A DNA stretch of 64,000 nucleotides from Verticillium longisporum (taxonomy: Eukaryota; Ascomycota; Sordariomycetes; Glomerellales; Plectosphaerellaceae): positions 3,162,001-3,226,000 of the forward strand of contig JAETXT010000003.1 of assembly GCA_019188255.1 (NCBI GenBank), read 5' to 3'. Under the pieces are notes generated by a model. The model searched no databases and was not told the origin of the DNA. It saw only the letters and a program-made list of their open reading frames with translations. The position numbers were made by a program, and so were the translations under genes. This document shows, piece by piece, positions 21,556-33,674 of this stretch; position 1 is the stretch's first letter, and the number at the start of each line of letters is the position of its first letter.

Positions 21556-23475
21556 CTACTCCGCCATGCCGCCTCCTATCCTCGGGCTGTTCTTGACCTT
21601 CTTTTCCTTCTTGGCCCACCGCAGGCCGCACGCGTTGCATAGCGTCTTGGGCCCACTGGGACCCTTCCGCCACTCGGGCGAGTCGAGCGTGCCTGTCACC
21701 CGCAGGCGTTAGCGTGCATGTTTCGTGTCGGAAGACCAGGCTCAACCAGCGTGGACGGCCGTTCGGCGCCCGAGAGAACTCACCACAATCCGTACACACG
21801 TATTCCTCCGAAGTCTTGAGCTTCTTCTTCTTATCGCCCGTGCGCGGGTCCCGGTCCATCGGTATCGCGATTCCCGCATCGCCCTTGATGAGCGTCGGGC
21901 TCGCGTTGCCCGTCGTGATGCCCTTGCTCCGCTCGCCATCGACGTAATTGAGTCCCGTCAGCATCTCAATCTGCTCCGCGTGAGAGCCTTCGTACCGCGC
22001 CATCTTCTCCTTGAGCGAGTCCGGCCGGCTGTTGGCCACGCCTTCCAGCGCCTCTCGTGTTAATGCCACGTTGAGCGGCGTCCTGTCCGGCGGCGGGCCC
22101 ATGGATGTGCTGCTGCCGCTGGTGTTCTGGTGATAGGGCACCGGCCTGCCCACGGACGAGGATCTAATGGTCGTCTCCGAAGGTGTCGCGTCCGACCGTC
22201 CGTCCTGGCTCGCCCATTGCCTCTGCGATTCGTCATTCTCCGCCTCCTCCTCGCGCCTCAGCTCGGCGATGCGTCGCCTCAGGCGCTCATTCTCAATCTT
22301 GTGCTCGAGAAATGAGTCGAGCAGCCCTGCGTTCTTCGTTGGGTAGGGTCGCGCCATCATGAACACAGCTTGACAGAACGGCGACTGGTTGTGGGGGTTC
22401 GGCGCAAATTTCGCGGCTGCAATGTGAGCGTGGCCGACGGCCTCAAAGATGGCATACGTGTCGTCCTTTTTCTTGAAACGGTAAAACATGCGCAGCGGGT
22501 TGCCAGAGGCGATGGACTCATTGTGCTCGGCGACGAAAACACCAACGTCGTCATCGTGAATAAAGTCTTTGAGAAACTTGTCGGCAATCTCCTCCGACGT
22601 GTAGCCGGTAACACTGAGGATGCTCGGCGATACAAAGCGAATGCGACCATTGGCGTCGAGAATCTGCAGGAAGTCCTTGAGCTCCTCGACGACCTTGGCG
22701 GGCCAGTTCCGGCGCTTCGTGAATTCGGTCAAGGTGTTGCCGCCCGGCATGTTAGCCTGGGAGCTGAAGCCGGCGGCTGGCGCGGGGCCGGCGCCGGGAC
22801 CAGAGCCCTGGTGATCCTCTGCTGATAAGGAAAAGAAGTTGGAGCCATTCTTCTGCTGTGGTGACATGGGGCTGCCAACGCGCATGGCCTGCCCGATGGC
22901 GGCGGCGGGGGCGACCTGGGTATTGGTCATCTGGGCGCTGCACTGGGCGAGGGACGTGTCGTCGGGTGGGGTGTGGAGATTCCTGACCCTCGGGTCGAAA
23001 TTGTCATACATGGAGCTATCGCCCAGCATGGCCATCATACTGGGGTCATCTGCCATCTGTTCCATTGGAGAGGGGCGGGTCAGCGACGTTTTCTGGGGCG
23101 GGGTGCAGAGAACAGAGTCAGACGGCTCTGTACCACCAGAGGGTGAGGATCAGCGTCGCGGCGCGCGCAGGGTCAGTGTAGCAGCGTGCGGTCGCAATGG
23201 ACCGTGGGGTGCGCTGTGCATGTGGGTTTGGATGGATGAACGGCAAGCTAAAGAAGAGATGGGAAAGGTTGAATGGGGGACTCAGGAGGGGGGTTTCGGT
23301 TCGGTGCCTGGGAAAGCGGGACAAGGTTGGAGAGTGAAACGACAGGCGGGACGGTGAGAGGTGACGGAAGAAGTGGAGGGGTCAAACGTACAGCATCCGT
23401 GACGAGCGAGTTGAAGTCGAAGTCGCCAAAGGTGTAGGCATTGGCCCCAGCCGGCGGTGGTGGCCCACGAGACAT
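21556..23475 (-). CDS. wc-2: White collar 2: PAS and GATA zinc-finger transcription factor
   Basis: Three exons, 23475-23392, 23092-21784 and 21692-21556, give 509 residues. [22 protein letters not shown] starts at 23475. The 299-nt first intron is long for this locus. The PAS domain spans about residues 160-270 ([39 protein letters not shown]). The GATA finger is split by the second intron: CTDCG on one side and [22 protein letters not shown] on the other, giving C-X2-C-X18-C-X2-C. This is the known partner of WC-1 in the blue-light-sensing, clock-linked white-collar complex, acting in the nucleus on light-response promoters. A coiled-coil-like stretch [22 protein letters not shown] lies after the PAS domain. 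The protein ends in the basic tail [15 protein letters not shown]. No frame break. Confidence 0.95.
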
Positions 23476-25067
23476 GGTGAACAATCGGGCGTCGGCCCTG
23501 GCCAGACCTGGGCCCAGCGTCGGGTCGAACGAAGGAACCCAGGGTCTGGATCCTCACGGGCGGCTCAACGCTCGGGGCTCAGCGCATCAGTGCGCCCTGG
23601 GGCATGCGGGCTGTCGAGGATGCCGTCTTGTTCCCGCTGCCACAATCTGATGAGGTAGGTGATGGCTTTCTGCTGGCTCTGGCTGGCTATTCGTTTGTCT
23701 TAGGTCGCGGAGAAGGCGTGCACTCCGAGGGCCCAGTTCGTGGTGACCGTCCGTTGCGGTTGCACGTCGACCGTCAGTTAAGGTGCCGGGGTGTCCGATG
23801 GCTGGTTCCGTTTTGAGGGTGTTCGTACGTCGCTCTTGTCTTTTTGTCGCTGGCGACGGAGCACAGAACGGCAAACGCGAAATGTGAAGATTTGAATCGA
23901 TCAGGTTTGCCTTGCCCGAAGAGAACGACTGGGAAGTAGGAGAGAGGGTAAAAAAAAAAAATTAAAACTCCAGCTTTCGGGCGCGTTAGGACTGGATCGG
24001 GACAAGGGAGACGACAACGAGCATTTGGTGCGATAGTGTCGGGCCTGGACAGATGTCGGACCAGGTTGGCGCTTACCTGGAGCTGAATAGATACAGGCCC
24101 CTCCTACTTTTAATTTTTAGGGTGTCTACCAGGCAGGGGCTGAAGGGAAGAAACGGTATGCACAACCTGGCGCGAATCACCGTGACCATGCGGCATGCGG
24201 CATGGAGTAATTTTTACGGGCGAGACGAGGATTTGAAGAGAGCAGCGTGCTCTCTCGAGAGGGGGGGAAGGGGGAAACGCTGGTAGACTTGTGGTAGGTA
24301 GGGTGGTGGGTAGGTGAGGAAAGTAATAAGGTAAGGTACGGACAGGTATGGGGCGAAATCTGTCGGTCAGGTCTGCGCAAGAAAGGTACGTATCAGTAAA
24401 AGCAATGCTGGGAACAAGAGAGAAAGAGGAGGGCGCCTGCTGCTCCTGTTCGGCGATGCTGACGAGGTGCCTGCCTCGTTGGGTAGGACCTTCCAAAGGT
24501 ATGCCAGTCTCTTGGGGTTGGGGAGGTGCTTGGGATGAGGCAGGTGAGGAAACGTAGAGCTGCCCGTTGTCTTCCCCTCCTTGTGGGATGGGAAGGTGAA
24601 GGTGAATGCTCCTGCGACTCACCGTTTGCTCTCGCTCGCTTGTCTGCATGGTTTGCTGGATGGTGAGATGGGTGTCCAGGTACCTTACCTTGGTATGTAG
24701 GCAGGCTTCACGAACTCGCCTGTACCTACGTGATCCCTAGGTACGTGATGCAGTCAAGTCGACTGCGTCTGGGGCTGGTGCTGTCGGGTCGTGAGTTGTG
24801 TCCTGCTGGTGATGAAGGGAAATAGTGCGCGGTAGGGGAGGGAGGGTACCCACAGGCAGGCGAAGGAGGATGGGAAATTGGGAAATGGGAATACTGCAAA
24901 CATGGCAATCTGTGTCTTGGCCCCCGACTTGGGCCCTGGACATGGGACGTTCTTCGACACCGGGACTCTCCATCCCCCTCCTCGCTCTGCGCCGTTCGGT
25001 CTTGGGGTCAACTAGCCCGCTCTTGAGTGGAGCTGAGCACATGTGGAGACGTCAGTTTTGGCACCGC

Positions 25068-25106
25068 CTGGCAGTACTTGCTGGCAGTACTTGCTGGCAG
25101 TGCTGC
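25068..25106. repeat. Short tandem repeat, unit CTGGCAGTACTTG
   Basis: Two complete 13-nt units followed by a degenerate third (CTGGCAGTGCTGC), in the wc-2/rad50 intergenic region. Confidence 0.85.
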
Positions 25107-25963
25107 CACCCTCCTCCTGGAATCCCAGCGAAAGAAAACCCCTCTTCACAGACCCCTCTGGCCCCAACTCCAGCGACGCGGTTGTGCGAATGGCATGCCA
25201 CGAGACCGTGGAGAATGTCGACCTTGTCCTCTTTGCGACAGGACCCTGCGATGCGTCCGGAGCAAACAGTCCTTCGCCCCGTCCGGAGCGTGGGGCGTTC
25301 AACACCAACACAGTCGTGGACCTGATAGTCCCAATCTGATACGAAAGAAACAAACGGAAGAGAAAAAAACCAGGAGGAAAGAAGGAAGTATGGCGTGAGG
25401 TGTTGGAGAAAATGAATTGTGCGGCAAAGAAAGCACAACGCCCGGCCTAAATACTTGCTCTTTTGAGGTTACTCAAACGAGACATGTCCCTGCGGGCATG
25501 CCTGTCGCTTCTTCCGGTGTCTGGTCTCGAGGCATTCGATTTTGCACGACGACGACGCTGTGTTTCCCTGATCCGTATCACGGCGTGCTGTTTATGAACC
25601 GCCGTCCGTCATTAAATGCCTTGTTGAACCTCATCGGCACCCTGCGTTGAAGATATCATGGCTTTTTTGCGGAGTCTCTGCTGTACCACCCAGGAAAGGA
25701 TGTCAGGTGCAACGCGGTGTCTTGTGCTGGTCATGGACCTCGAGGGGAAAATGCTGTAACACAGAAGGCCCAGCTTGCCGTGGGCAATTCCGAGTCATCT
25801 GTCGTCATACGACTATCTCGTGTGCAATGATCGCGTCTTGTCGAACTGCCCGCTGCGTTGGCTGAAATTCGATAGCGCACGACTTCCAATTCGGCCTCCT
25901 TGCGATTTCCCAGGGTCTCTTGCGCTGTAACTCCGGGACTCTAAATGTAAATCCGGTGGTGCT

Positions 25964-26013
25964 GGTACCTACCTTAGGTACCTAGGTACCTTAGGTAATT
26001 TAAGGTACCTTAA
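25964..26013. repeat. GGTACCTTAGGTACCT palindrome cluster upstream of rad50
   Basis: Overlapping GGTACC, CCTAGG and TTAGGTA units, ending about 300 bp before the rad50 start. Confidence 0.8.
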
Positions 26014-26317
26014 GCGCAGACAAAGCCCCCACTCCAGCACCAGGCAGCTCAAGGTCACGGGATGACGCTCCCCACTGACCCCTGCCTAACCCACTCAAAC
26101 GCGTGCCGCTCGAATGTCACCGCGTCTGATGCTCAAAGTGCGACCTGCCTCTATTTCCAGACGCTTCGCTTGGGCTTCTCACTACAATCACGCGGTTTCG
26201 CCGACCTCCACACATTCCCCTTGCTGCACTTTCGGCATTTGCACTCGCCTCTGCGGAGACCGCATCACCGCTTACTCCTCTATGGATCTCTACCCTACAC
26301 CACAGTGGTAGTCGACC

Positions 26318-29300
26318 ATGTCCAAGATTGAAAAGCTGTCCGTCCAGGGCATCCGGTCCTTCGGGACCGGCAGTGGCCGTGAGACCATGCAATTCTTCAC
26401 GCCCCTGACCCTCATTGTCGGTTACAACGGTTCGGGCAAGACGACCATCATTGAATGCCTCAAGTACGCCACCACTGGCGAGCAGCCTCCCAACAGCAAG
26501 GGCGGTGCATTCGTCCACGACCCTAAAGTACGTCCTACCCCGCGTTTTCGGTTCGGCGAACCATCTCGTACTACCCAAGCTTCCTCTGCTGACACTCACT
26601 TTTCCAGCTCGTCGGCGAGAAGGAGGTCCTGGCGCAGGTCAAGTTGGCATTCACCTCGACCACCGGCGTTAAGCATGTCGTTACGCGAAGTCTTCAGTTG
26701 ACAATCAAGAAAACCACCCGCTCCCTCAAGACCCTCGAGGGGTCGTTAGCGACGAACAACAATGGTGAACGGTCCGTTCTCTCGACGCGAGTGGCGCAGA
26801 TGGACGAGGCCGTCCCCGCTCTCCTCGGCGTTTCGACCGCCATTCTGGACTACGTCATATTCTGCCATCAGGACGAATCTCTGTGGACCATGAGCGAGCC
26901 CGGCGCCTTGAAGAAACAGTTTGACCAAATCTTTGAGGCCATGCGGTACACAAAGGCCACCGCCAACCTCAAGGCCCCCCGGAAGAAGCAAGGGGAGGAG
27001 CTGGCACGCCCCAAGATACACGAGAGCCAGGACAAGATCAACAAGGAGAAAGGCGACCGCGCCGAGAAGAGATCCATGGAGCTTCAAGCCGAGATTGAGG
27101 GATCAAGGGAAGCATGCAACGGCATGAATGATGAGATGGCCAAGCTCTCGGCGCAGATCAAGCAGAAGCGGCTCGAGGCCAACAAGTTCTTGAACATTGT
27201 TAATGACCTCAAATACAAAAAGGAGCAGTTTAAATTCCGACAGGGCGCCATCTCGGATCTTCAGACTACTCTGGAGGAGCTCGAAGAAGACGATGAGACT
27301 CTGCAAACCAATTTATCACAGTATGAGGAGCGCATGACACGCTTCCAGACTGAAGAGCGCCAGAACAGATCGCAGTACACACAGCTCCAGAACGATCTAG
27401 GCAAATCAAGGAATGACTTGTCGGCCAAACTTTCCGAGAAGGGCAAACACCAGTCGGACAAGGACAAGTACGAACGTCAGCTTGCCTCGCGTGTCGAGCT
27501 GATTCACGAAGCTGCGGAGCTGCACGGCTTCCGAGGTTTTGACGGCGATCTGAAAGACACGCAGATCAAGTCGTTCAACGACAGGATTCAAAGGCTTCTA
27601 GCCGACAAGAAACGGGATCTCGAGCGCGTTCAGAAGGAAAACGCTCAGGAGCTTGACAAGGCCACTGGCATCATCACTGACCTCGAGGGCCGCAAATCTA
27701 CCATGACTCAGAATCGCGTGTTCGCGAAGCAGCGCATGGGTGCCATCGAGAAGCGTACCGCCGTCATCCAAAATGATATCAAAACATTAGATGTCGATGA
27801 AGGTGCCAAGGCTATATTGGACAGTCAATTCGAAGATATCGAGGGCCGGCTGGCGAAGACGACCGAGTCAATCGAAAGCGCTGGGTTCGATGGTCAGATT
27901 GAGCAGGAAAACGAGAAGCTCTATCAATTGGAGAGTGAAAATGACAAACTGGGCCGAGAGCTGATGGAGGCCACGCGTCTAGCTTCCGAGCGAGCCCAGC
28001 TGGAATACCGAAAGAAGGAGCTGATTGACCGCAAGAGAAAGTTGGAGACTCTCACAAGCACGTGGAAGGAGAAGCTTGACGCACAGATCGGCAGTGAGTG
28101 GCAGGCGGGGACGATTGAACCACAGTTCCAATCAGTGCTCAAAAAGCAGTCACAGCTTGTTGCACAGGCGCGGCAAAAACGGGACATGGCACGCGAGAAG
28201 CAACAAAAAATTGACTTCAGCCTGAAATCAGCGCGGGACGTACAACAAAAGAAGTCAGACGAGATTTCTCGCTGTCACGACAAGGTCCTCGACGTCTTGA
28301 AACAGGTCAGGGATGAGGCCACCATCGACGACTATGCTGAGGAGGTCAAACTTCTTGAGGAGGACGTCGAGGCCTACTCGACGGACATCAGCCTTCTGGA
28401 GGCGTTGTCTGATTACTACAAGCAATGTCAGGAGACATTGACCAAGAAGAACAAGTGCAAGCTATGTGACAGAGGTTTTGACGACAAACAGAGCGTCAAT
28501 AAGTCGCGTTTCTCGGATAAGCTTATCAAGTATCTTGACCCTTCGAAGAAAGAGAAGGCCAGTGAGGATCTCGACAAGTCCAAGGCGACGCTCGATAAGT
28601 TGCGGCAAGTCAGGGTTCAACACGAAACGTACGAGCGGTCGCTGGGCGAGCTACCGGGTCTGAAAGAAGCGTGCAAAACTCTTGAGGCCGAGCTTGAAAC
28701 CCAGGAGAGGCAGCTTGAAGAGCATGATGAGAATGTCAATGCCGAAGAGGCGAAACAGGCCGACGTTGAGGCTTTGAACAAGACAGTCATGAACATCTCT
28801 CAGACTCTCAAAGACATCAAGGATTCCGAGGCCCAGGTTGAGCGGATCATGTCGCAGCAGTCATCTGGCATGGCTACGCGAACTGCTGATGAAATACATG
28901 AGCTGCAGGCAACCTGCAAAGAGCAGATGCGTTCGACGAAAGCTCGCGTCACCAAGATTACAACTGACCGTCAGAGGATGCGAGACCAGCTCAACAGCCT
29001 AGAACTAGAGAAGAGCGAGTTGAAAAACAAGCTCAGCAGGGTGCAGAGTCAATTGGAGCGCAAGAAGGACTTCCAGAACCAGATCCAAACTTTGAAAGAG
29101 GATCAGGCCAACCAACGGGAGCTCATTCAGAAGGCTGACCAAGACCTGGAGGTCATCGAGCCTTCAATCGCAGAGGCTCGTGCAGTGCGGGATGATACGC
29201 TCCAGCGCGGCCGTGCGAAAGAAAAGGCTATCGTAGAGGAGCGCGATTTGGTTGCCAACTCGGTTACTGAGCTCAAGATGGTCGAGAGCGACATTCAGGA

Positions 29301-30323
29301 CTACATGGACCGTGGGGGCCTTCCAACCTCGCCGCGAACCAGCGCGCCATTGATGGCCTTGAAAAGACGATTGCCGCCACGGAACAGGAAATATCCGATC
29401 TCACGGTCCGGACGAACAAGTTGAAGCAAGACATCGATAATGGCGACCGGAAAAAGCAGAACATCAGCAACAACCTGAAGTTCCGCCAGAACAAGCGTCA
29501 ACTCGATGTGCTTCGCGCTGAGATTGACGATCTCCAATCCTGCGACGCCGATGACGATTACGATCGGCTCAATGACGAGGCGGTCCAACTAGAGAACCGT
29601 CACAACATGTTGGTAGCCGAACGCGGCTCCCTCATGGGGCAGATGAAGACCAAGGACGAGGAGCTTGCGCGACTTCTTGGCGAGTGGGAAATGGACTACC
29701 GGGACGCTTCCAAGAAGTATCGAGAGTCCCACATCAAGGTCGAGACGACCAAGGCGGCGATCGAGGATCTCGGTCGCTACGGCGCCGCACTCGACAAGGC
29801 CATCATGCAGTACCACGGCCTGAAGATGGAAGAAGTCAACCGCATCGCTGGCGAGCTGTGGCAGAGCACATACCAAGGTACCGACATCGATACGATTCTC
29901 ATTCGGTCCGACAACGAAGGTGCCACAGGCCGGCGCTCGTACAACTACCGCGTGTGCATGGTCAAGCAGGACACCGAGATGGACATGCGAGGGCGCTGCT
30001 CAGCTGGCCAGAAGGTGCTCGCCAGCATCATCATCCGTCTCGCGCTGGCCGAGTCTTTCGGCGTCAACTGCGGCCTCATCGCGCTCGACGAGCCAACCAC
30101 CAACCTCGACAAGGACAACATCAAGTCCCTCGCCGAGAGCTTGCATCACATCATCAAGTCACGCCAGGCGCAGAGCAACTTCCAGCTCATCGTCATCACC
30201 CACGACGAGGAGTTTCTTCGGCACATGCGGTGCAGCGAGTTCTGCGACAGCTTCTTCCGCGTGAAGCGTGACGACAAGCAATGCAGCGTTATTTCGCGAG
30301 AGAGCATTACGAGGGTGCTGTAA
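26318..30323 (+). CDS. rad50: RAD50, ABC-ATPase of the MRN/MRX complex, one frameshift
   Basis: Two exons, 26318-26527 and 26608-30323, give 1308 residues, the usual Rad50 length, once one base is restored in the G5 run 29314-29318. The N-terminal Walker A is GYNGSGKTT (residues 35-43). Long coiled coils flank the zinc hook CKLC (about residues 687-690). The C-terminal ABC signature [13 protein letters not shown] and Walker [13 protein letters not shown] follow. After DYMDRGG the frame shifts; correction gives [20 protein letters not shown] and continues the coiled coil. Rad50 works with Mre11 and Nbs1/Xrs2 in double-strand-break sensing, end resection and telomere maintenance. With every active motif intact on both sides of the break, a consensus error is far more likely than a null allele. 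Confidence 0.96.
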
Positions 30324-30665
30324 AATGCATGTGTGTGCATGTCGTGTAAGATTGTCGAGATGGTACTCTACAGCATGGCGTTTCGGTGGGCATGATAATT
30401 TAGCATGCGGTCTGTGGTGCCGCTCACGAATGCATGGTAAAAGTGAAGACAACCAGTTCTTGACAGAGTTTCCTGTTTCTCTTGACTTGCTGCGTTTGTG
30501 TGGTTCTGTCTGTGCCGCTCTTCATGGACGAGCCGTTTCATGTTGATCGTTCCTAAGTCTCGCATTGTCAAGGCCCTGCTGATCCTGGTATCTTTCGTCT
30601 TCCGTTCTGGATCCAATGGTGCCCCTCGAGTGAAGCCCCCCCGCCCCTCCAAAACAGACTTTCCT
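30324..30665. other. Convergent 3' flanks of rad50 and the PPP4R2-type gene
   Basis: A 342-bp spacer between two converging stop codons; nothing else seen. Confidence 0.6.
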
Positions 30666-32462
30666 TCAACCCTCCTTCGCGCCGTCGACTTGCTCCGTCT
30701 TGTCCTCGGTGCCATCGTCGCTCATGTCCTCGTCTCCGTCTCCGTCCTTGCGCTTCTTAGGCGCGGGACCCTCCCCAACCTCGGCGTCCGCCTCCCTCTT
30801 CTGCGACGCCTCGCTCTCGGCGTCCGAGGCGGCGTCGTCTTCGTTGGTGCTGGTCGTCGGCTCCTCGTCGGGCTTGCGGCCCACGGCGGCCTCGACGTCG
30901 ATGCCCTGCATCTCGACGCCGGGGCCGCCGTACGTGGTCCTGGACGCACTCTGGGGGCCGAGGTCGTCGGCGCCGATCCGGCCGGGCCGCGGGCGTGGGG
31001 CACCTCGTCTGCGTCGGCGGCTGCCGCGGCGGCGGGGGACGTTGTCGTCGCCTCGTCGCCGTCAGCTGCGTCGGCGGACGTGTCTGTGGTGGCGGCGGCG
31101 GTCGATGCATCGGCTGCAATGTCGTCGTCGTCGGCGTCGGGGTCAGCATCGGGGTCGACGTCTGACGACCCGGCGCGGGCGGCGGCGGCGGCGGCCTGAG
31201 CGGCGGCGAGCTGGGCGGCGGCGGCGTGAATGTGCTGGGCGGCGGCTTCTTCTGCTTGGCGCGCGAGTTGGCTGACTGGGACGACGCCGCGCTGCTGCTC
31301 TTGTCGTAGTAACTCACCTTGGGTGATGGGACGGGGGCCCGTGGCGGCGGTATTGGCGGTGGAGGAGATGCCGTTGACGCTGATGGTGACCGTCTCAATG
31401 TGGCCCATGCCGTTGGGGCCCTCGATCGTCTCGGTCGACTCGGTGCGGATCTCGTGCTGGCCCTGGGACTGCTGGCCGTTGCTGGGTGAGGGTCCGCTGC
31501 CGGAGTGCGTCGAGGTCGGGCTTGACGAGGCAGAGTCGCCTCGGGGGCTGGGACGTCGCGTTAGCCAGGGGATGGGGGTTAGTAAAGCGCCGCCGAGGGC
31601 TTCGTCGGAGCCGACGCCGGAGGCTGGAGGCGCTGCGGTCGTGGGGTTGCCCCAGGACACATTGGCGGCCGGGTCTTTCGGTTCGGGTGACCTCGTTGTT
31701 GACGTGATGGCGCCAGTGACGGGGTCAGTAACGCCGTTGGAGAGGAGCGTCATGGTCGACATGTCGGGGATGGCGGGCGGCAGAGGGTAGATATTGTTGG
31801 TGGAAGTGACATGGACGACGCGGTCGAGCGCGTGGAGGTAGGAGGCGAGGTGGCGGTAGTGCTGACGCGGCTCGAGAAGTAGCTCGGAGACGCGCTGAAT
31901 TGTGTGCGGTGGGAATTTGGTGAAGTTCTTGGTCAGGACATTGTTAATCTCAGTGAGCATGTCGTCCAGTTGGGGCGGGAGCACGCCTGGCGGCAGGGTT
32001 ACTGGCAGCGCCGGCGCCGGCGCCTCTTCTGGATCATCTGTGACGGTGGGTTCGGTAGTAGCAGCGGAGTTCTGGGGTTGGTTATTCTCCTTGTCGGCAT
32101 CCTGGGAGGAGGGCCGGCTGGTGGGCGCCTCGAGCGACGAGGAAAGGAGGGGCGGAAGGGTTCTTTGTTGGCCTGGTGCGTTGGCCTGCTGGGGAGGGGG
32201 TGGTAGGGCCGGGATAGGGAATTCGTCATGTGCGATCTAGAGAAAGAGGAGTATGGTCAGCATTGAAGCCAATAACAAGAAGGGTCTGCCCACCTTGTCG
32301 AGTCTCGAGAGAATACTTTGGAGCAGGTTGGGCCATTGAGCGCTGGCGATGATTAGGTCCTGGTCAGAGACGTTAGAGCACTGGAAGGCAAGCCACTCAC
32401 TAGTCCATGGCACCCCCTGCAGCAAGCTGCCGCAAGACTTCCTCGTCCGTCTCGATCTCCAT
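30666..32462 (-). CDS. PPP4R2/Psy4-type regulatory subunit of protein phosphatase 4, one frameshift
   Basis: Three exons, 32462-32401, 32342-32294 and 32236-30666, give about 560 residues after correction. The first intron uses acceptor CGCCAG at 32343-32348; the nearer upstream CAG would create a stop. The spliced start METDEEV-like region runs AAGGAMDYAQWPNLLQSILSRLDKIAHDEFPIP. The core domain is LPPQLDDMLTEINNVL, FPPHTIQRVSELLLEPRQHY, LHALDRVVHVTSTNNIYPLPP, matching the PPP4R2 family. The rest is acidic, Ala/Ser-rich and disordered, ending with PAPKKRK, a likely nuclear signal, and an acidic tail. The frame breaks at GGG 30984-30986; one extra base joins VPHARGP to GRIGADDLGPQSASRTTYGGPGVE. 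PP4 with this subunit reverses checkpoint phosphorylation (gamma-H2AX, Rad53) in yeast. It sits tail-to-tail with rad50. Confidence 0.88.
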
Positions 32463-33184
32463 GATGGGCGATGGGCGGTCGTTGGGAATATCGGTCAACC
32501 GCACATATCGTGGGGAGGTTGCGATAGCCGATTGACGTCGCGTGGAGTCGCGCCAGGGAAAGAGGCAAGGCGGGACGGCTGACCTCCCATTGGTTCAGGG
32601 ATCTGATGCAGGTGCAGGAGCTACAGTGTCTACCTACCTACCTACCTACCTAGGTAGGTAGGTAAGGTACCTTAGGTACGCTAGAGCGCGCTTGGACCCC
32701 TTCTGATATCAATATCTGGGGGTATGCACTTGTGCATTCATGTATTTATAGGGTAACGATGATACTATCGAATATGGATGCTGGAGGTCAGCAAGCTGAG
32801 AGTTATTCCCGCACCCATGCTCAAGAAATACCGTTCAATCCGCACGGTCTCCAAACTCAGCTTGGAGGGGTGACATTGTTGTCAAGCAAGAGGAATTCAG
32901 GCCGTCAAGCGTAGTTATGAAGGCAAACACTGGCTGTGCTCCGCCGTGAATCGTCGTCAACCACTATGATGCTGGAACGTGAGAAATCCTCCATCAGAAA
33001 TTTAAGGAGAAGACAATGCCTGATTGTCACAGAGAGATAATACAAGCAAGAATCTTTGACATACCAGAGTATCGGACCACGAAACTCAAGGTGCCCTTCC
33101 TTGTTTGTGCTTCTGTTAACGACAGAGTCATGATGATGGTTGCTTGCGTCTCATAAACCGCGGGTTTTTGGCAGATCATCAGTC
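32463..33184. other. Intergenic between the PPP4R2-type gene and the tRNA
   Basis: Holds the TACC/CCTAGG palindrome cluster at 32631-32680, about 170 bp upstream of the PPP4R2-type start. No gene is seen. Confidence 0.6.
32631..32680. repeat. (TACC)n-CTAGG-(TAGG)n palindrome
   Basis: Four to five TACC units run into CCTAGG and then three GGTA units, followed by AAGGTACCTTAGGTAC. The block is nearly perfectly self-complementary and could form a hairpin. Confidence 0.85.
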
Positions 33185-33270
33185 GTCTGTGTAGTGTAGT
33201 GGTTTATCACGTTTGTCTTACATCCAGCATGCATCACAAAAGGCCCCAGGTTCGAGCCCTGGCATAGACA
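33185..33270 (+). tRNA. tRNA-Val(UAC) with a 12-nt intron
   Basis: The acceptor stem GTCTGTG (33185-33191) pairs with CATAGAC (33263-33269), followed by discriminator A. The D-arm GTGTAGTGGTTTATCAC resembles fungal tRNA-Val. The anticodon stem TTTGT (33212-33216) pairs with ACAAA (33236-33240). The loop CT-TAC-A is interrupted after position 37 by a 12-nt insert (33223-33234), the canonical intron site. The T-arm CCAGG-TTCGAGC-CCTGG closes perfectly. An internal A box (the D-arm) and B box (GGTTCGAGCCC) are present. A TTTT at 33272-33275 would terminate RNA polymerase III. CCA is not encoded. Confidence 0.88.
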
Positions 33271-33674
33271 AGTTTTGCCATCTCGATCGGATCACATGTG
33301 GGCCCTCGCTCTGGGCGGTGTATTTTGCCCGAACCACGAAATCTTCTTAGGAATGAGGTTTCTTTAATTATGATCTTCTCAATGTAGATGCTTGGGTCAA
33401 ACGCTCTTTGTTCAGCCCGGACCTTTAAATCTACTCTTCATGATAGCTTTGATATTACGGAACTGGTACTGATGCTAAATCCACGTCGAGGATATTCAGA
33501 AGCCGTCTGTCTAGGTGGATCGTCTCCTAGGTTGATACCCTCAGGAATGAAACCCGCACACGCAAGGCTCTTTCGCTCCTGGCAGCTCGACTCGAATCAA
33601 AGTCACAGAGTGGTCAGGAAATGGGCTTCGTGCAGCTACCTAGATTCGCTTGAAGGTTAAAGAGCAATTCTAAA
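33271..33674. other. Spacer between the tRNA and the SSADH 3' end
   Basis: About 400 bp after the tRNA, including the terminator; nothing else recognised. Confidence 0.55.
33272..33275 (+). terminator. RNA polymerase III terminator
   Basis: TTTT one base after the tRNA discriminator base. Confidence 0.6.

Larger units (their letters stand above)
23476..26317. other. Long divergent intergenic region between wc-2 and rad50
   Basis: About 2.8 kb shared by two divergent genes. It contains an A-tract (23950-23961), palindromic GGTACC clusters at about 24679-24745 and 25964-26013, and a 13-nt tandem repeat near 25068-25106. Long leaders are known for fungal photoreceptor genes, but no transcript boundaries can be read here. 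No gene is seen. Confidence 0.6.

Noticed and set aside
26644..30323. Programmed frameshifting in rad50 and other genes
   Set aside because: No slippery heptamer or pseudoknot was evident, orthologues are not known to frameshift, and the same one-base loss recurs in unrelated genes including a transposon.
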